NCBI RefSeq assembly: GCF_011395035.1
Contig: NZ_CP024768.1
Coordinates: 3,259,220-3,323,219 of the forward strand
Direction: 5' to 3'
Length of the DNA: 64,000 bases
From: Pantoea cypripedii
Lineage (GTDB): Bacteria; Pseudomonadota; Gammaproteobacteria; Enterobacterales; Enterobacteriaceae
The first letter of the stretch is position 1; every line of letters begins with the position of its first letter. The notes under the pieces were generated by a model. It had not been told where the DNA came from. It saw nothing but the letters and a program-made list of their open reading frames with translations, and searched no databases. The translations under genes and the position numbers were made by a program. Below, piece by piece: positions 41,178 to 50,881 of this stretch.

Positions 41178-41492
41178 ATGTTTAATCGAACCAGTAAAAA
41201 CGATGACATTGATATTAATCAGGATGTGAACGAGCTGGCAGATTCGCTGGAAGCGTTACTGAGATCTTACGGCAGCGAAGCCAAAGACGAGGTGGAAAGC
41301 GCACGCAGTAAAGCTCAGTCGCTGCTGAAACAAACGCGTGCAAAACTGAATGGCAACAATCGGGTTTCGCAGGCTGCACGCGATGCGAGCTATCAGGTCG
41401 ATGCTTATGTGCATGATAAACCCTGGCACGGTGTCGGCATCGGTGCCGCCGTTGGTCTGGTGATTGGGGCGCTGCTGGTGTCACGCCGCTAA
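41178..41492 (+). CDS. ygaM: DUF883 membrane-anchored protein YgaM
   Basis: A 104-residue protein of the ElaB/YgaM/YqjD family. A helical charged region (INQDVNELADSLEALLRSYGSEAKDEVESARSKAQSLLKQTRAKL) precedes a C-terminal membrane anchor (GVGIGAAVGLVIGALLVSRR). Relatives bind ribosomes to the inner membrane in stationary phase. GGGAG precedes the ATG and a terminator follows. Confidence 0.92.
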   Translation: MFNRTSKNDDIDINQDVNELADSLEALLRSYGSEAKDEVESARSKAQSLLKQTRAKLNGNNRVSQAARDASYQVDAYVHDKPWHGVGIGAAVGLVIGALLVSRR

Positions 41493-41511
41493 CCGTCACA
41501 CCCCTTCAGAG

Positions 41512-41537
41512 AGCCTCGCATCCTGCGGGGCTTTTTT
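41512..41537 (+). terminator. ygaM terminator
   Basis: AGCCTCGCA-TCC-TGCGGGGCT stem with TTTTTT tail. Confidence 0.85.
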
Positions 41538-41694
41538 GTGTCCATAAATCACGCCGCTACGGTCCGGTCATTGTTCAATTTCCCGCCTGAATTTGCCTTA
41601 AATGCCGCGCCCTGACCTTTTACAAAATTATTTTCAGGCCGGGAAGGTGCATGATCCCTGGCCTTAGGCGAAATCTGAGGTCAGAAATTCAAAA

Positions 41695-41741
41695 ACCCTA
41701 TATCTGGTAGGCTTGACCATCTCAACCACTACATCTAGTAT
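41695..41741 (+). promoter_or_regulatory. Paired NrdR boxes upstream of nrdHIEF
   Basis: Two related 16-bp motifs, ACCCTATATCTGGTAG (41695-41710) and CCACTACATCTAGTAT (41726-41741), lie in phase 31 bases apart, three helical turns. This is the typical pair bound by the ATP/dATP-sensing repressor NrdR. The rest of 41538-41848 holds no other gene I can support. Confidence 0.7.
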
Positions 41742-41848
41742 TTACTTCATCAACTCGCTACCAAATGTCAGCAAGGATGAGGCTCGCAGCAGAAGGATTT
41801 TTGCTTCGTATCTCGCATCCTGACCACAACCAGAGGGAAATACGAATC

Positions 41849-42091
41849 ATGCGCATTATTATTTACACTAAGAACAACTGTGTCCAGTGCAACGCCACAA
41901 AAAATGCCATGGACCGTAATGGCATCGATTACCAGCTGATTAACCTCGACTCACAACCTGAAGCCATCGACAACCTGAAATCCCTCGGCTATCGCCAGGT
42001 GCCGGTGGTCATGACTCAGGATGACCACTGGAGTGGTTTCCGTCCCGATAAAATCGCCAGCCTGCGCCAGCTCGCAGCTGTCGGGGGATAA
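41849..42091 (+). CDS. nrdH: Glutaredoxin-like protein NrdH
   Basis: An 80-residue thioredoxin-fold protein with CVQC redox motif (residues 11-14) and the C-terminal WSGFRPDKI segment that marks NrdH. It donates electrons to the class Ib ribonucleotide reductase. ATG 41849 (MRIIIYTKNNCVQC) follows a GAGGGAAAT site and gives the E. coli length; the open upstream frame lacks similarity. First gene of nrdHIEF. Confidence 0.94.
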   Translation: MRIIIYTKNNCVQCNATKNAMDRNGIDYQLINLDSQPEAIDNLKSLGYRQVPVVMTQDDHWSGFRPDKIASLRQLAAVGG

Positions 42092-42095
42092 GGCG

Positions 42096-42530
42096 ATGTT
42101 TCCACTGGTGTATTTTTCCAGCCAGTCGGAGAACACGCACCGATTCATCACCCGTCTGGGCCTGCCTGCACAACGCATCCCCGTTGATAGCACGCAGCAG
42201 CTGCATATTGATCACCCCTATATCCTGGTGGTGCCGAGCTATGGCGGCGGCAGCGCGCGGGGTGCGGTGCCCGGACAAGTGATCCAGTTCCTCAATGATG
42301 AAGCTAACCGACGCGGTATCCGCGGGGTGATTGCTGCCGGTAACCGCAACTTTGGTGCAGGGTTCTGCCTGGCAGGCGACATCATTGCGCAGAAATGTCA
42401 GGTTCCCTATCTCTACCGCTTTGAGTTGATGGGAACCCCCGACGATATCGCTAATGTAAAAGCGGGAGTAACCCAATTTTGGCAACGACAGACACCCTCA
42501 ACGGCACCGGGCTTGATTACCACGCCCTGA
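42096..42530 (+). CDS. nrdI: Flavodoxin-like NrdI
   Basis: The 144-residue flavoprotein supplies the oxidant that activates the dimanganese cofactor of NrdF. Seen: LVYFSSQSENTHRFITRL (phosphate loop), VVPSYGGGSARGAVPGQVIQFL, GVIAAGNRNFGAGFCLAG. It starts four bases after the nrdH stop (GATAAGGCG before ATG) and its end overlaps nrdE by 52 bases. Confidence 0.94.
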   Translation: MFPLVYFSSQSENTHRFITRLGLPAQRIPVDSTQQLHIDHPYILVVPSYGGGSARGAVPGQVIQFLNDEANRRGIRGVIAAGNRNFGAGFCLAGDIIAQKCQVPYLYRFELMGTPDDIANVKAGVTQFWQRQTPSTAPGLITTP

Positions 42531-44617
42531 ACGCGATGCTAAACCTGTATGACGCCGATGGCCGCATCCAGTTCGACAAAGATCACGAAGCCACGCAGCA
42601 ATTTTTCCTGCAACACGTTCAGCCGAACACCGTGCCCTTCGCCTCAGCGGCGGAACGTCTGCGCTATCTGGTGGCCGAAGGCTACTACGAAGCGGCGGTG
42701 TTGAATCAGTACGACTTCAACTTCCTGTGCCAGCTGCATGATGAAGCCGATGCCTGGGGTTTCCGTTTCCATACTTTCCTTGGTGCGTGGAAGTTCTACA
42801 CCAGCTACACGCTGAAAACCTTCGACGGCAAACGCTATCTGGAAACCTTTGAGCAACGCGCCTGTATGGTGGCGCTGACGCTGGCGCGTGGCAATGAGCA
42901 GCTGGCGCGTGAACTGCTGGCAGAGATGCTCAGTGGCCGCTTCCAGCCGGCAACCCCCACCTTCCTTAACTGCGGTAAACAGCAGCGCGGTGAGCTGGTC
43001 TCCTGCTTCCTGCTGCGTATCGAAGACAATATGGAATCGATTGGTCGCGCGGTGAACTCGGCGTTGCAGCTGTCCAAACGTGGCGGCGGCGTGGCCTTCC
43101 TGCTGTCAAACCTGCGTGAATCCGGCGCACCGATTAAGCGCATCGAAAACCAGTCTTCCGGGGTGATCCCGGTGATGAAAATGCTGGAGGATGCGTTTTC
43201 TTACGCCAATCAGCTGGGTGCACGTCAGGGTGCAGGCGCGGTATGGCTGAACGCCCATCACCCGGATATCCTGCGTTTCCTCGATACCAAACGCGAAAAC
43301 GCCGACGAGAAGATCCGTATCAAAACGCTGTCGCTCGGCGTGGTGATCCCCGATATCACTTTCCGTCTGGCGAAAGAGAATCGCGAGATGGCGCTGTTTT
43401 CGCCTTACGATGTGGAACGCATTTATGGCAAAGCCTTCGGTGATATCAGCATCAGCGATCATTACGATGAAATGCTGGCCGACGATCGCATCCGCAAGAC
43501 CTTTATTCAGCCACGCGATTTCTTCCAGACGCTGGCGGAAATTCAGTTCGAATCTGGCTATCCCTACATCATGTATGAGGACAGCGTGAACCGCAGCAAC
43601 CCGATTGCCGGTCGCATCAATATGAGCAACCTGTGTTCGGAAATTTTGCAGGTCAATAGCGCCAGCGAGTACCACGACGATCTTAGCTATCGCCGCGTTG
43701 GCAAAGATATTTCCTGTAACCTCGGCTCACTTAACATCGCCCACGCCATGGATTCACGCAATCTGGCGCAAACGGTGGAAGTGGCGGTGCGCGCGCTGAC
43801 CGCCGTATCCGATATGAGTGAGATAAATTCAGTGCCGTCGGTGGCGGAAGGTAACCGCCGTTCACACGCCGTGGGTCTTGGTCAGATGAACCTGCACGGC
43901 TATCTGGCGCGTGAAGGGATGGCCTATGGCTCGGAAGAGGCGCTGGATTTCACCAATCTCTATTTTTACTGCGTCACCTATCACGCGGTCCGCACTTCCA
44001 ACCTGCTGGCGCAGGAGCGTAAACAATGTTTCGATGGCTTTGCGCAGTCAACCTATGCCAGCGGCCGCTACTTCGACAAATACACTGAACGCGCCTGGCA
44101 GCCACGTACCACACGCGTGGCACAGCTGTTTGCGGATGCCGGTATCGCGTTGCCGACTCAGGCCGACTGGCAGGCCCTGCGTGCTGCCGTGATGGCGCAC
44201 GGTTTGTATAACCAGAACCTGCAGGCGATCCCGCCAACCGGTTCCATCTCGTATATCAACCACGCCACCTCCAGTATTCATCCGATTGTGTCGCGTATTG
44301 AGATCCGCAAAGAAGGTAAAACCGGCCGCGTTTATTATCCGGCACCGTTTATGACCAACGACAATCTGGATTTCTATCAGGATGCGTACCAGATCGGCCC
44401 GGAAGCGATTATCGATACCTACGCTGAAGCCACACAGCATGTTGATCAGGGACTGTCGCTGACGCTGTTTTTCCGCGATGACGTCACCACGCGCGATATC
44501 AACAAAGCGCAGATTTATGCGTGGAAGAAAGGCATCAAAACGCTTTATTACATTCGACTGCGCCAGATGGCGCTTCAAGGCACTGAGGTGCAGGGCTGCG
44601 TTTCCTGCGCCCTGTGA
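42479..44617 (+). CDS. nrdE: Class Ib ribonucleotide reductase alpha subunit NrdE
   Basis: The 712-residue catalytic subunit reduces ribonucleoside diphosphates. Visible: SGRFQPATPTFLNCGKQQRGELVSCFLLRIEDNMESIG with an active-site cysteine, SKRGGGVAFLLSNLRESGAPIKRI, NLCSEILQVN with the radical-site cysteine, PPTGSISYINHATSSIHPI, and the redox C-terminus EVQGCVSCAL. The start is a TTG giving MATT..., like E. coli NrdE (714). It overlaps nrdI by 52 bases. Confidence 0.95.
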   Translation: MATTDTLNGTGLDYHALNAMLNLYDADGRIQFDKDHEATQQFFLQHVQPNTVPFASAAERLRYLVAEGYYEAAVLNQYDFNFLCQLHDEADAWGFRFHTFLGAWKFYTSYTLKTFDGKRYLETFEQRACMVALTLARGNEQLARELLAEMLSGRFQPATPTFLNCGKQQRGELVSCFLLRIEDNMESIGRAVNSALQLSKRGGGVAFLLSNLRESGAPIKRIENQSSGVIPVMKMLEDAFSYANQLGARQGAGAVWLNAHHPDILRFLDTKRENADEKIRIKTLSLGVVIPDITFRLAKENREMALFSPYDVERIYGKAFGDISISDHYDEMLADDRIRKTFIQPRDFFQTLAEIQFESGYPYIMYEDSVNRSNPIAGRINMSNLCSEILQVNSASEYHDDLSYRRVGKDISCNLGSLNIAHAMDSRNLAQTVEVAVRALTAVSDMSEINSVPSVAEGNRRSHAVGLGQMNLHGYLAREGMAYGSEEALDFTNLYFYCVTYHAVRTSNLLAQERKQCFDGFAQSTYASGRYFDKYTERAWQPRTTRVAQLFADAGIALPTQADWQALRAAVMAHGLYNQNLQAIPPTGSISYINHATSSIHPIVSRIEIRKEGKTGRVYYPAPFMTNDNLDFYQDAYQIGPEAIIDTYAEATQHVDQGLSLTLFFRDDVTTRDINKAQIYAWKKGIKTLYYIRLRQMALQGTEVQGCVSCAL

Positions 44618-44625
44618 TGAAAACT

Positions 44626-45585
44626 ATGCGATTAAATCAAATTCAAGCGATTAACTGGAACCGCATTCAGGACGAGAAAGACCTTGAGGTGTGGAACCGC
44701 CTGACCAGCAACTTCTGGCTACCGGAAAAAGTGCCGTTATCTAACGATCTGCCCGCCTGGCAGACGCTGGATAAACAGCAGCAGCAGCTGACCATTCGCG
44801 TGTTTACCGGCCTGACGCTGCTCGACACCATTCAAAACGTGATTGGCGCGCCAGGGCTGATGGAAGATGCGCTGACGCCACATGAAGAGGCGGTGCTATC
44901 CAACGTCAGCTTTATGGAAGCGGTGCATGCCCGCTCCTACAGCTCGATTTTTTCCACCCTGTGCAACACGGCGGATGTTGATGCCGCCTATCGCTGGAGT
45001 GAAGAGAACGAAGCGCTACAAAACAAAGCGAAGATTGTGCTGGAACATTATCGTGCTGACGATCCGCTGAAGAAGAAGATTGCCAGCGTGTTCCTCGAAT
45101 CGTTCCTGTTCTACTCCGGCTTCTGGTTGCCAATGTATTGGTCAAGCCGCGGTAAGCTGACCAATACCGCCGATTTGATTCGTCTGATCATCCGCGACGA
45201 AGCGGTCCACGGTTATTACATCGGTTATAAGTATCAGAAAGCCCTGGAAAATGTGGATGATGCGCGCCGTGAAGAGTTGCAGCAATTCGCCATCGAGCTG
45301 CTGCTGGCCTTGTACGAAAACGAAGTGATTTATACCGAAGCGCTGTATGCCGATGTTGGCTGGGCGGAAGAGGTGAAAACCTTCCTGCACTACAACGCCA
45401 ATAAGGCGCTGATGAATCTCGGTTATGAAGCGTTATTCCCGGCGGAGCTGACCACGGTTAACCCTGCGATTCTGTCTGCACTGTCGCCAAATGCCGATGA
45501 AAACCACGATTTCTTCTCAGGTTCTGGCTCCTCCTATGTGATGGGTAAAGCGGTCGAAACCGAAGACGAAGACTGGAACTTTTAA
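44626..45585 (+). CDS. nrdF: Class Ib ribonucleotide reductase beta subunit NrdF
   Basis: The 319-residue subunit holds the dimanganese or diiron-tyrosyl radical cofactor. Metal ligands are seen in SNVSFMEAVHARSYSSIF, FLESFLFYSGFW and IIRDEAVHGYYIGYKYQ. The C-terminus SSYVMGKAVETEDEDWNF docks to NrdE. ATG 44626 gives the E. coli length; an earlier ATG (44617) overlapping the nrdE stop would add three residues. The class Ib set is used under iron limitation and oxidative stress. Confidence 0.95.
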   Translation: MRLNQIQAINWNRIQDEKDLEVWNRLTSNFWLPEKVPLSNDLPAWQTLDKQQQQLTIRVFTGLTLLDTIQNVIGAPGLMEDALTPHEEAVLSNVSFMEAVHARSYSSIFSTLCNTADVDAAYRWSEENEALQNKAKIVLEHYRADDPLKKKIASVFLESFLFYSGFWLPMYWSSRGKLTNTADLIRLIIRDEAVHGYYIGYKYQKALENVDDARREELQQFAIELLLALYENEVIYTEALYADVGWAEEVKTFLHYNANKALMNLGYEALFPAELTTVNPAILSALSPNADENHDFFSGSGSSYVMGKAVETEDEDWNF

Positions 45586-45873
45586 TCCTTTCATATCGGG
45601 CTGGCCTCAGCCCGATATTTCCTTTTGCTGCTGTTGGTTATTCCCCCGTTATTTTCCCTTTATAACTTCATTCTTTTGTCATTTTATCGTCATTCAAATG
45701 GTCCATATATCGCCAGCTAAAGCGTGATTTATCACCGTTCAGCCAATTATTTCCGTCCAGATGGCATAAATTCGGCAAAAAATTACGAAAAAATTGATCC
45801 TCCCTCATCCCTTGTGAGCACTGGAATTGCGCGGCATTTCATCCGGCAGCGCGCGCCGAATATCGGCCACAAG

Positions 45874-45903
45874 GGTTGTCAGATATTCTCATTATGTTAC
45901 GGT
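45874..45903 (+). promoter_or_regulatory. Probable proU promoter
   Basis: GGTTGT (45874-45879), 18 bases, TACGGT (45898-45903), with spacer CAGATATTCTCATTATGT. The segment is close to the osmoregulated sigma-70 proU promoter of E. coli as I remember it, including the unusual -10. The rest of 45586-45978 is AT-rich, without a gene I can support. Confidence 0.5.
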
Positions 45904-45978
45904 ATAGGCCGCTTAATTTTAATCAGGGCCACAACAAGAAATAGCGAAACATCAATTAACCAGGAATTTAATTACTGC

Positions 45979-47166
45979 ATGGCAATTAAACTCGAAGTAA
46001 AGAATTTATATAAGATATTTGGTGATCACCCGGAAAGGGCATTTAAACATATTGAAAACGGTGAGGGTAAAGAGGCAATCCTGGCGAAAACCGGACTCTC
46101 TCTCGGCGTTAAGAATGCCAGTCTGGCCATTGAAGAAGGCGAGATCTTCGTCATCATGGGGCTTTCAGGTTCAGGTAAGTCCACCATGGTTCGCCTTCTC
46201 AATCGTCTGATCGAGCCGACACGCGGCCAGGTGATTATTGACGGTGTCGATATTGCGCAAATATCGGAAGCTGAACTGCGCGAAGTGCGCAGAAATAAGA
46301 TCAGCATGGTATTTCAGTCATTTGCCCTGATGCCACATATGACGGTATTAAATAATACCGCCTTCGGCATGGAATTAGCGGGCGTCGCATTGCAGGAGCG
46401 GCAGGAAAAAGCGCTGGAAGCATTGCGTCAGGTGGGACTGGAAAATTATGCCCATGCGTACCCGGATGAACTTTCCGGTGGTATGCGTCAGCGTGTTGGA
46501 TTAGCACGCGCACTGGCAATCAATCCCGATATATTGTTGATGGATGAAGCCTTCTCGGCACTCGATCCGCTTATTCGTACTGAGATGCAGGATGAGCTGG
46601 TGAAATTGCAGGCAAAACATCAGCGTACCATTGTTTTTATTTCCCACGATCTCGATGAAGCGATGCGTATTGGCGATCGTATTGCCATTATGCAGGGCGG
46701 CGAAGTGGTGCAGGTCGGTACACCGGATGAAATCCTGAATAATCCTGCGAACGATTATGTCCGTACCTTCTTCCGTGGCGTCGATATCAGCCATGTATTT
46801 AGTGCCAAAGATATTGCGCGTCGCAGCGCCGGAGCACTGATCCGTAAAGCGGCCGGGCTTGGTCCGCGTTCCGCCATCAAGCTGTTGCAGGATGAAGATC
46901 GCGATTTTGGCTATGTGCTGGAAAAACAGAAATTTATTGGCGTGGTCTCGACCGACTCGCTTAAAGCGGCGTTAGCGGCGGGTGATGGGCTGGACAGCGC
47001 ACTGCTGGACATTGCTGCGGTTCCTGCGGACACCTCACTGAATGATTTGCTCTCCCATGTGGCTCAGGCACCTTGTGCCGTGCCGGTGGTGGGTGAAGAA
47101 AATCAATACGTTGGTGTTATTTCGAAAAGCACGCTGCTGCGCGCTTTAGATCGTGAAGGAGCCTGA
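45979..47166 (+). CDS. proV: Glycine betaine/proline ABC ATPase ProV
   Basis: The 395-residue ATPase energises osmoprotectant uptake. Seen: Walker A GLSGSGKS (near residue 61), Q-loop FQSFALMPHMTVL, signature LSGGMRQRVGLARAL, Walker B LLMDEAFSALDP, and a C-terminal tandem CBS-type domain (about residues 280-395, ending APCAVPVVGEENQYVGVISKSTLLRALD). Start MAIKLEVKNLYKIFG agrees with E. coli. First gene of proVWX; proW begins three bases after its stop. Confidence 0.95.
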   Translation: MAIKLEVKNLYKIFGDHPERAFKHIENGEGKEAILAKTGLSLGVKNASLAIEEGEIFVIMGLSGSGKSTMVRLLNRLIEPTRGQVIIDGVDIAQISEAELREVRRNKISMVFQSFALMPHMTVLNNTAFGMELAGVALQERQEKALEALRQVGLENYAHAYPDELSGGMRQRVGLARALAINPDILLMDEAFSALDPLIRTEMQDELVKLQAKHQRTIVFISHDLDEAMRIGDRIAIMQGGEVVQVGTPDEILNNPANDYVRTFFRGVDISHVFSAKDIARRSAGALIRKAAGLGPRSAIKLLQDEDRDFGYVLEKQKFIGVVSTDSLKAALAAGDGLDSALLDIAAVPADTSLNDLLSHVAQAPCAVPVVGEENQYVGVISKSTLLRALDREGA

Positions 47167-47168
47167 GA

Positions 47169-48311
47169 ATGAGTGAACAAAACAGCAATCCGTGGGATAG
47201 CACCAGCCAGACTGCTACCCCTGATAACAGCGCGGCGGCCAGCAGCAGCGATCCCTGGTCAACCGGTGCCAGCAGCACGCCCGCCGATAGCGGTGCTGCC
47301 GCTGCCAGCAGCGGTGGTCATGACGCGGCCAGCAGTGCAGCGAGCAGCAGCGACTGGCTCAGCAGTGCACCAGCTCCGCAGCCAGAACATTTCAATATCA
47401 TGGACCCGTTCCATAAGACCATGATCCCTCTCGACAGCTGGGTGACTGAGGGTATCGACTGGGTGGTGAACCACTTCCGTCCGGTGTTCCAGGGCATCCG
47501 CGTACCGGTGGATTACATCCTCAGTGCCTTCCAGCAACTGCTGCTGGGCATGCCGGCTCCGGTGGCAATTATCGTGTTCGCGTTGATTGCCTGGCAGATC
47601 GCCAGCCCGGCGATGGGGATCGCGACCCTGATTTCGCTGGTGTTGATTGGCGCGATTGGTGCCTGGTCACAGGCAATGGTGACGCTGGCGCTGGTGCTCA
47701 CAGCGCTGTTGTTCTGCATCATTATTGGTTTGCCGCTTGGCATCTGGCTGGCACGCAGCGAACGTGCTGCCCGTATCATCCGTCCGCTGCTTGATGCGAT
47801 GCAAACCACCCCGGCCTTCGTCTATCTGGTGCCGATTGTGATGTTGTTCGGTATTGGTAACGTGCCTGGCGTAGTGGTGACCATTATCTTTGCGCTGCCG
47901 CCGATTGTGCGTCTGACCATTCTGGGGATCAAACAAGTCCCGGCTGATCTGATTGAAGCCAGTGAGTCCTTTGGTGCCAGCCCGCGTCAGATGTTGTTCA
48001 AAGTGCAGCTGCCGCTGGCGATGCCGACCATTATGGCTGGGGTTAACCAGACGCTGATGCTGGCGCTGTCGATGGTGGTGATCGCCTCGATGATTGCCGT
48101 CGGCGGCCTTGGCCAGATGGTGCTGCGTGGTATCGGTCGTCTCGATATGGGCCTCGCCACTGTCGGCGGTGTCGGTATCGTGATCCTCGCCATTATTCTC
48201 GACCGTCTGACCCAGTCAGTCGGACGCGACAGCCGCAGCCGTGGCAATCGCCACTGGTACAGCACCGGCCCTGTCGGCCTGCTGATGCGCCCTTTCAGTA
48301 AAAACAAATAA
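47169..48311 (+). CDS. proW: Glycine betaine/proline ABC permease ProW
   Basis: The 380-residue permease is longer than E. coli ProW (354) because the cytoplasmic N-terminus (residues 1-75) is an alanine/serine-rich low-complexity stretch (AAASSSDPWSTGASSTPADS...). After this come PFHKTMIPLDSWVTEGIDWVVNHFRPVFQ, about seven membrane helices, and the EAA loop EASESFGASPRQMLFKVQLPLAMPTIMAGVNQTLML. Confidence 0.95.
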   Translation: MSEQNSNPWDSTSQTATPDNSAAASSSDPWSTGASSTPADSGAAAASSGGHDAASSAASSSDWLSSAPAPQPEHFNIMDPFHKTMIPLDSWVTEGIDWVVNHFRPVFQGIRVPVDYILSAFQQLLLGMPAPVAIIVFALIAWQIASPAMGIATLISLVLIGAIGAWSQAMVTLALVLTALLFCIIIGLPLGIWLARSERAARIIRPLLDAMQTTPAFVYLVPIVMLFGIGNVPGVVVTIIFALPPIVRLTILGIKQVPADLIEASESFGASPRQMLFKVQLPLAMPTIMAGVNQTLMLALSMVVIASMIAVGGLGQMVLRGIGRLDMGLATVGGVGIVILAIILDRLTQSVGRDSRSRGNRHWYSTGPVGLLMRPFSKNK

Positions 48312-48374
48312 TTCATTTGGGCGGCACGTTGTGGCCGCCCGTCTCCGACGCAACACGTAAAATAAGGAATGACT

Positions 48375-49370
48375 ATGCGCAAGACATCTCTATTCGCTGC
48401 CGTCCTGACGACGTTCGCCGTGACGCACGTGTCCGCCGCCGACCTGCCGGGTAAAGGCATTACCGTTAAGCCGGTGCAGAGCACCATCTCAGAAGAAACC
48501 TTCCAGACGCTGCTGGTGAGCCGCGCACTGGAAAAACTGGGCTACACCGTCGATAAGCCCAGCGAGGTCGACTACAACGTTGGCTATACCACGATTGCCG
48601 AAGGTGATGCCACCTTCACCGCCGTGAACTGGCAGCCGCTGCACGATGATATGTACAAAGCCGCCGGTGGCGACCAGAAGTTCTACCGTGAAGGTACTTA
48701 TGTGACCGGCGCGGCGCAGGGCTACCTGATCGACAAAAAGACCGCAGAAAAATATCACATCAACAACTTTGCCCAGTTAAAAGATCCGAAGATTGCGAAG
48801 CTGTTCGATACCAATGGTGACGGTAAAGCCGACCTGACCGGATGTACGCCGGGCTGGGGCTGCGAAGCGGTGATTAATCACCAGATCAACGCCTATGGCC
48901 TGAGCAATACCGTGGAGCATAACCAGGGTAACTACTCAGCGATGATCGCCGATACCATCACCCGCTTTAAGCAGGGTAAACCGATTCTGTACTACACCTG
49001 GACTCCGTATTGGGTGAGCGACGTATTGAAGCCGGGTAAAGATGTGGTGTGGCTGCAGGTGCCGTTCTCATCACTGCCGGGCGAGCAGAAAAATGTCGAT
49101 ACCAAACTGGCCAACGGTGCCAACTATGGCTTCCCGGTGAACACCATGCATATCGTTGCTAACAAAGCCTGGGCCGAGAAAAACCCGGCTGCGGCGAAAC
49201 TGTTTGCTGAGATGAAACTGCCGATCGCCGATATCAATGCGGAAAACGCCGCCATGCATAGCGGGCAGTCTTCGGAAGATGATATCAACCGCCACGTCGA
49301 TGGCTGGATTAAAGGCCATCAGGCTGAGTTCGATAAGTGGGTGCAGGACGCACTGGCTGCCGCGAAATAA
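48375..49370 (+). CDS. proX: Glycine betaine-binding protein ProX
   Basis: The 331-residue periplasmic protein has signal MRKTSLFAAVLTTFAVTHVSAA, then ADLPGKGITVKPVQSTISEETFQTLLVSRALEKLGYTV. Betaine-binding tryptophans are seen in TFTAVNWQPLHDDMY, TPGWGCE and YYTWTPYWVSDVL. Of ATGs 48369 and 48375 the latter is six bases after AAGGA. A REP-like pair and a long hairpin follow. Confidence 0.95.
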   Translation: MRKTSLFAAVLTTFAVTHVSAADLPGKGITVKPVQSTISEETFQTLLVSRALEKLGYTVDKPSEVDYNVGYTTIAEGDATFTAVNWQPLHDDMYKAAGGDQKFYREGTYVTGAAQGYLIDKKTAEKYHINNFAQLKDPKIAKLFDTNGDGKADLTGCTPGWGCEAVINHQINAYGLSNTVEHNQGNYSAMIADTITRFKQGKPILYYTWTPYWVSDVLKPGKDVVWLQVPFSSLPGEQKNVDTKLANGANYGFPVNTMHIVANKAWAEKNPAAAKLFAEMKLPIADINAENAAMHSGQSSEDDINRHVDGWIKGHQAEFDKWVQDALAAAK

Positions 49371-49382
49371 CTGTTGCAGGCC

Positions 49383-49454
49383 GTAGCGGCGCGATTCATC
49401 GCGCAATTCCTTGCTCGCAACCGGAAAAATCCGCGCGATAAATCGCGCCGCTAC
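49383..49454. repeat. REP-like inverted repeat pair, copy B
   Basis: A unit beginning GTAGCGGCGCGATTCATCGC (49383-49404) and its inverse (49433-49454), one mismatch, 28-base centre, immediately after proX. Same family as the pairs at 34245 and 63822. Confidence 0.85.
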
Positions 49455-49456
49455 AC

Positions 49457-49491
49457 GGGAGCAGAATCATCTCCAGGGTGATTCTGCTCCC
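49457..49491 (+). other. Long hairpin downstream of proX
   Basis: GGGAGCAGAATCA and TGATTCTGCTCCC form a perfect 13-bp stem with a 9-base loop. No T-run follows, so it may protect the 3' end of the mRNA or be part of a repeat rather than a simple terminator. Confidence 0.6.
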
Positions 49492-49604
49492 CAATCGATT
49501 CGGACGCTATAACGTACTGGTACGTCCTGTTAATTAACACAACAATGAAATAGTTTTTTGGGTTACTATTACCCTATTATGATTATTTGCCTGCTCATCC
49601 CGCT

Positions 49605-50783
49605 ATGAATGCTTCCCATCAGGGCCTTAATTCTGCCCTGGTCGCGCTGATGTCGGTCGCGACTGGCCTTGCCGTCGCCAGCAACTATTATGTACAGCCG
49701 CTGCTGGATACCATCGCCCACCAGTTTAATCTCTCCGTCAGCCTCGCCGGTTTTATCGTCACCACCGCCCAACTGGGTTATGCCTGTGGCCTGCTGCTGT
49801 TGGTGCCATTGGGGGATATGCTGGAACGCCGCAGCCTGATTGTGTCAATGAGCCTGCTGGCTGCCGGTGGCATGATGATCACCGCACTCTCCCCTTCTCT
49901 GCCAATCATGCTATTGGGCACCGTTGTCACCGGGCTATTTTCTGTGGTGGCGCAGATGCTGGTGCCGCTTGCCGCCACCCTGGCTGCGCCAGAAAAACGC
50001 GGCAAAGTGGTCGGGACGGTGATGAGTGGTTTACTGCTGGGTATCCTGCTGGCACGTACCGCCGCAGGGGCACTGGCACAGCTTGGCGGCTGGCGCTGCG
50101 TCTACTGGACTGCCAGCGTATTGATGATCCTGATGGCGCTGGCGCTGTGGCGCTTTCTGCCACGCTATAAACAGCATGTGCCGCTGAATTATCCGCAGCT
50201 GCTGCGCTCCATCTTCAGCCTGTATGCGGGAAATCGGGTGATCCGTACCCGCGCGCTAACCGGCTGCCTCAGCTTCGCCAATTTCAGCATGCTCTGGACC
50301 TCGATGGCCTTTCTGCTCTCTGCCCAACCCTATGGCTTTAATGAAGGTGAAATCGGCCTGCTGGGGCTGGTCGGTGCGGCTGGCGCGCTGGCGGCACGTC
50401 AGGCCGGTGGGCTGGCCGATAAAGGCAAAGCCAAACTCACCACCAGCGCCGGACTGCTGATTATGCTGGTGGCCTGGCTGGTGACGGCCCTGGGTGCGCA
50501 GCATTTGCTGGCGCTAATTATCGGTATCCTGCTGCTCGATTTAGCCGTTCAGGCGGTGCATATCACTAACCAAAGCGTCATTTATCGCCACAAGCCAGAG
50601 GCACGTAATCGCCTCAATGCCGGTTATATGACCAGTTATTTTATTGGCGGCGCACTGGGCTCCATTATCTCAGCAAACGCATTTCATCATGCGGGCTGGT
50701 ATGGCGTTTGTGGGGCTGGTGTGCTGTTCACCTTAATTAACCTATTGATTTGGTGGCGCAATGCGCGTTTCGAAAGTGTTTAG
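49605..50783 (+). CDS. MFS transporter (YgaY-like)
   Basis: A 392-residue, 12-helix major facilitator. The loop 2-3 motif appears as VPLGDMLERRSLIV, and QPLLDTIAHQFNLS opens the first loop. It sits between proX and mprA, where E. coli K-12 has the degenerate ygaY, so it may be an intact version. Substrate unknown; related proteins export sugars or drugs. ATG 49605 is chosen over an upstream TTG at 49587. Confidence 0.85.
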   Translation: MNASHQGLNSALVALMSVATGLAVASNYYVQPLLDTIAHQFNLSVSLAGFIVTTAQLGYACGLLLLVPLGDMLERRSLIVSMSLLAAGGMMITALSPSLPIMLLGTVVTGLFSVVAQMLVPLAATLAAPEKRGKVVGTVMSGLLLGILLARTAAGALAQLGGWRCVYWTASVLMILMALALWRFLPRYKQHVPLNYPQLLRSIFSLYAGNRVIRTRALTGCLSFANFSMLWTSMAFLLSAQPYGFNEGEIGLLGLVGAAGALAARQAGGLADKGKAKLTTSAGLLIMLVAWLVTALGAQHLLALIIGILLLDLAVQAVHITNQSVIYRHKPEARNRLNAGYMTSYFIGGALGSIISANAFHHAGWYGVCGAGVLFTLINLLIWWRNARFESV

Positions 50784-50881
50784 AAAACGTAAAGACCGGA
50801 CCAAATCGATGAGCAATACTGTTCATCAATGATTGGGTTTGTTATGGTTAGCCAGAGAGTTATTCATCAGGGTTATTTTTT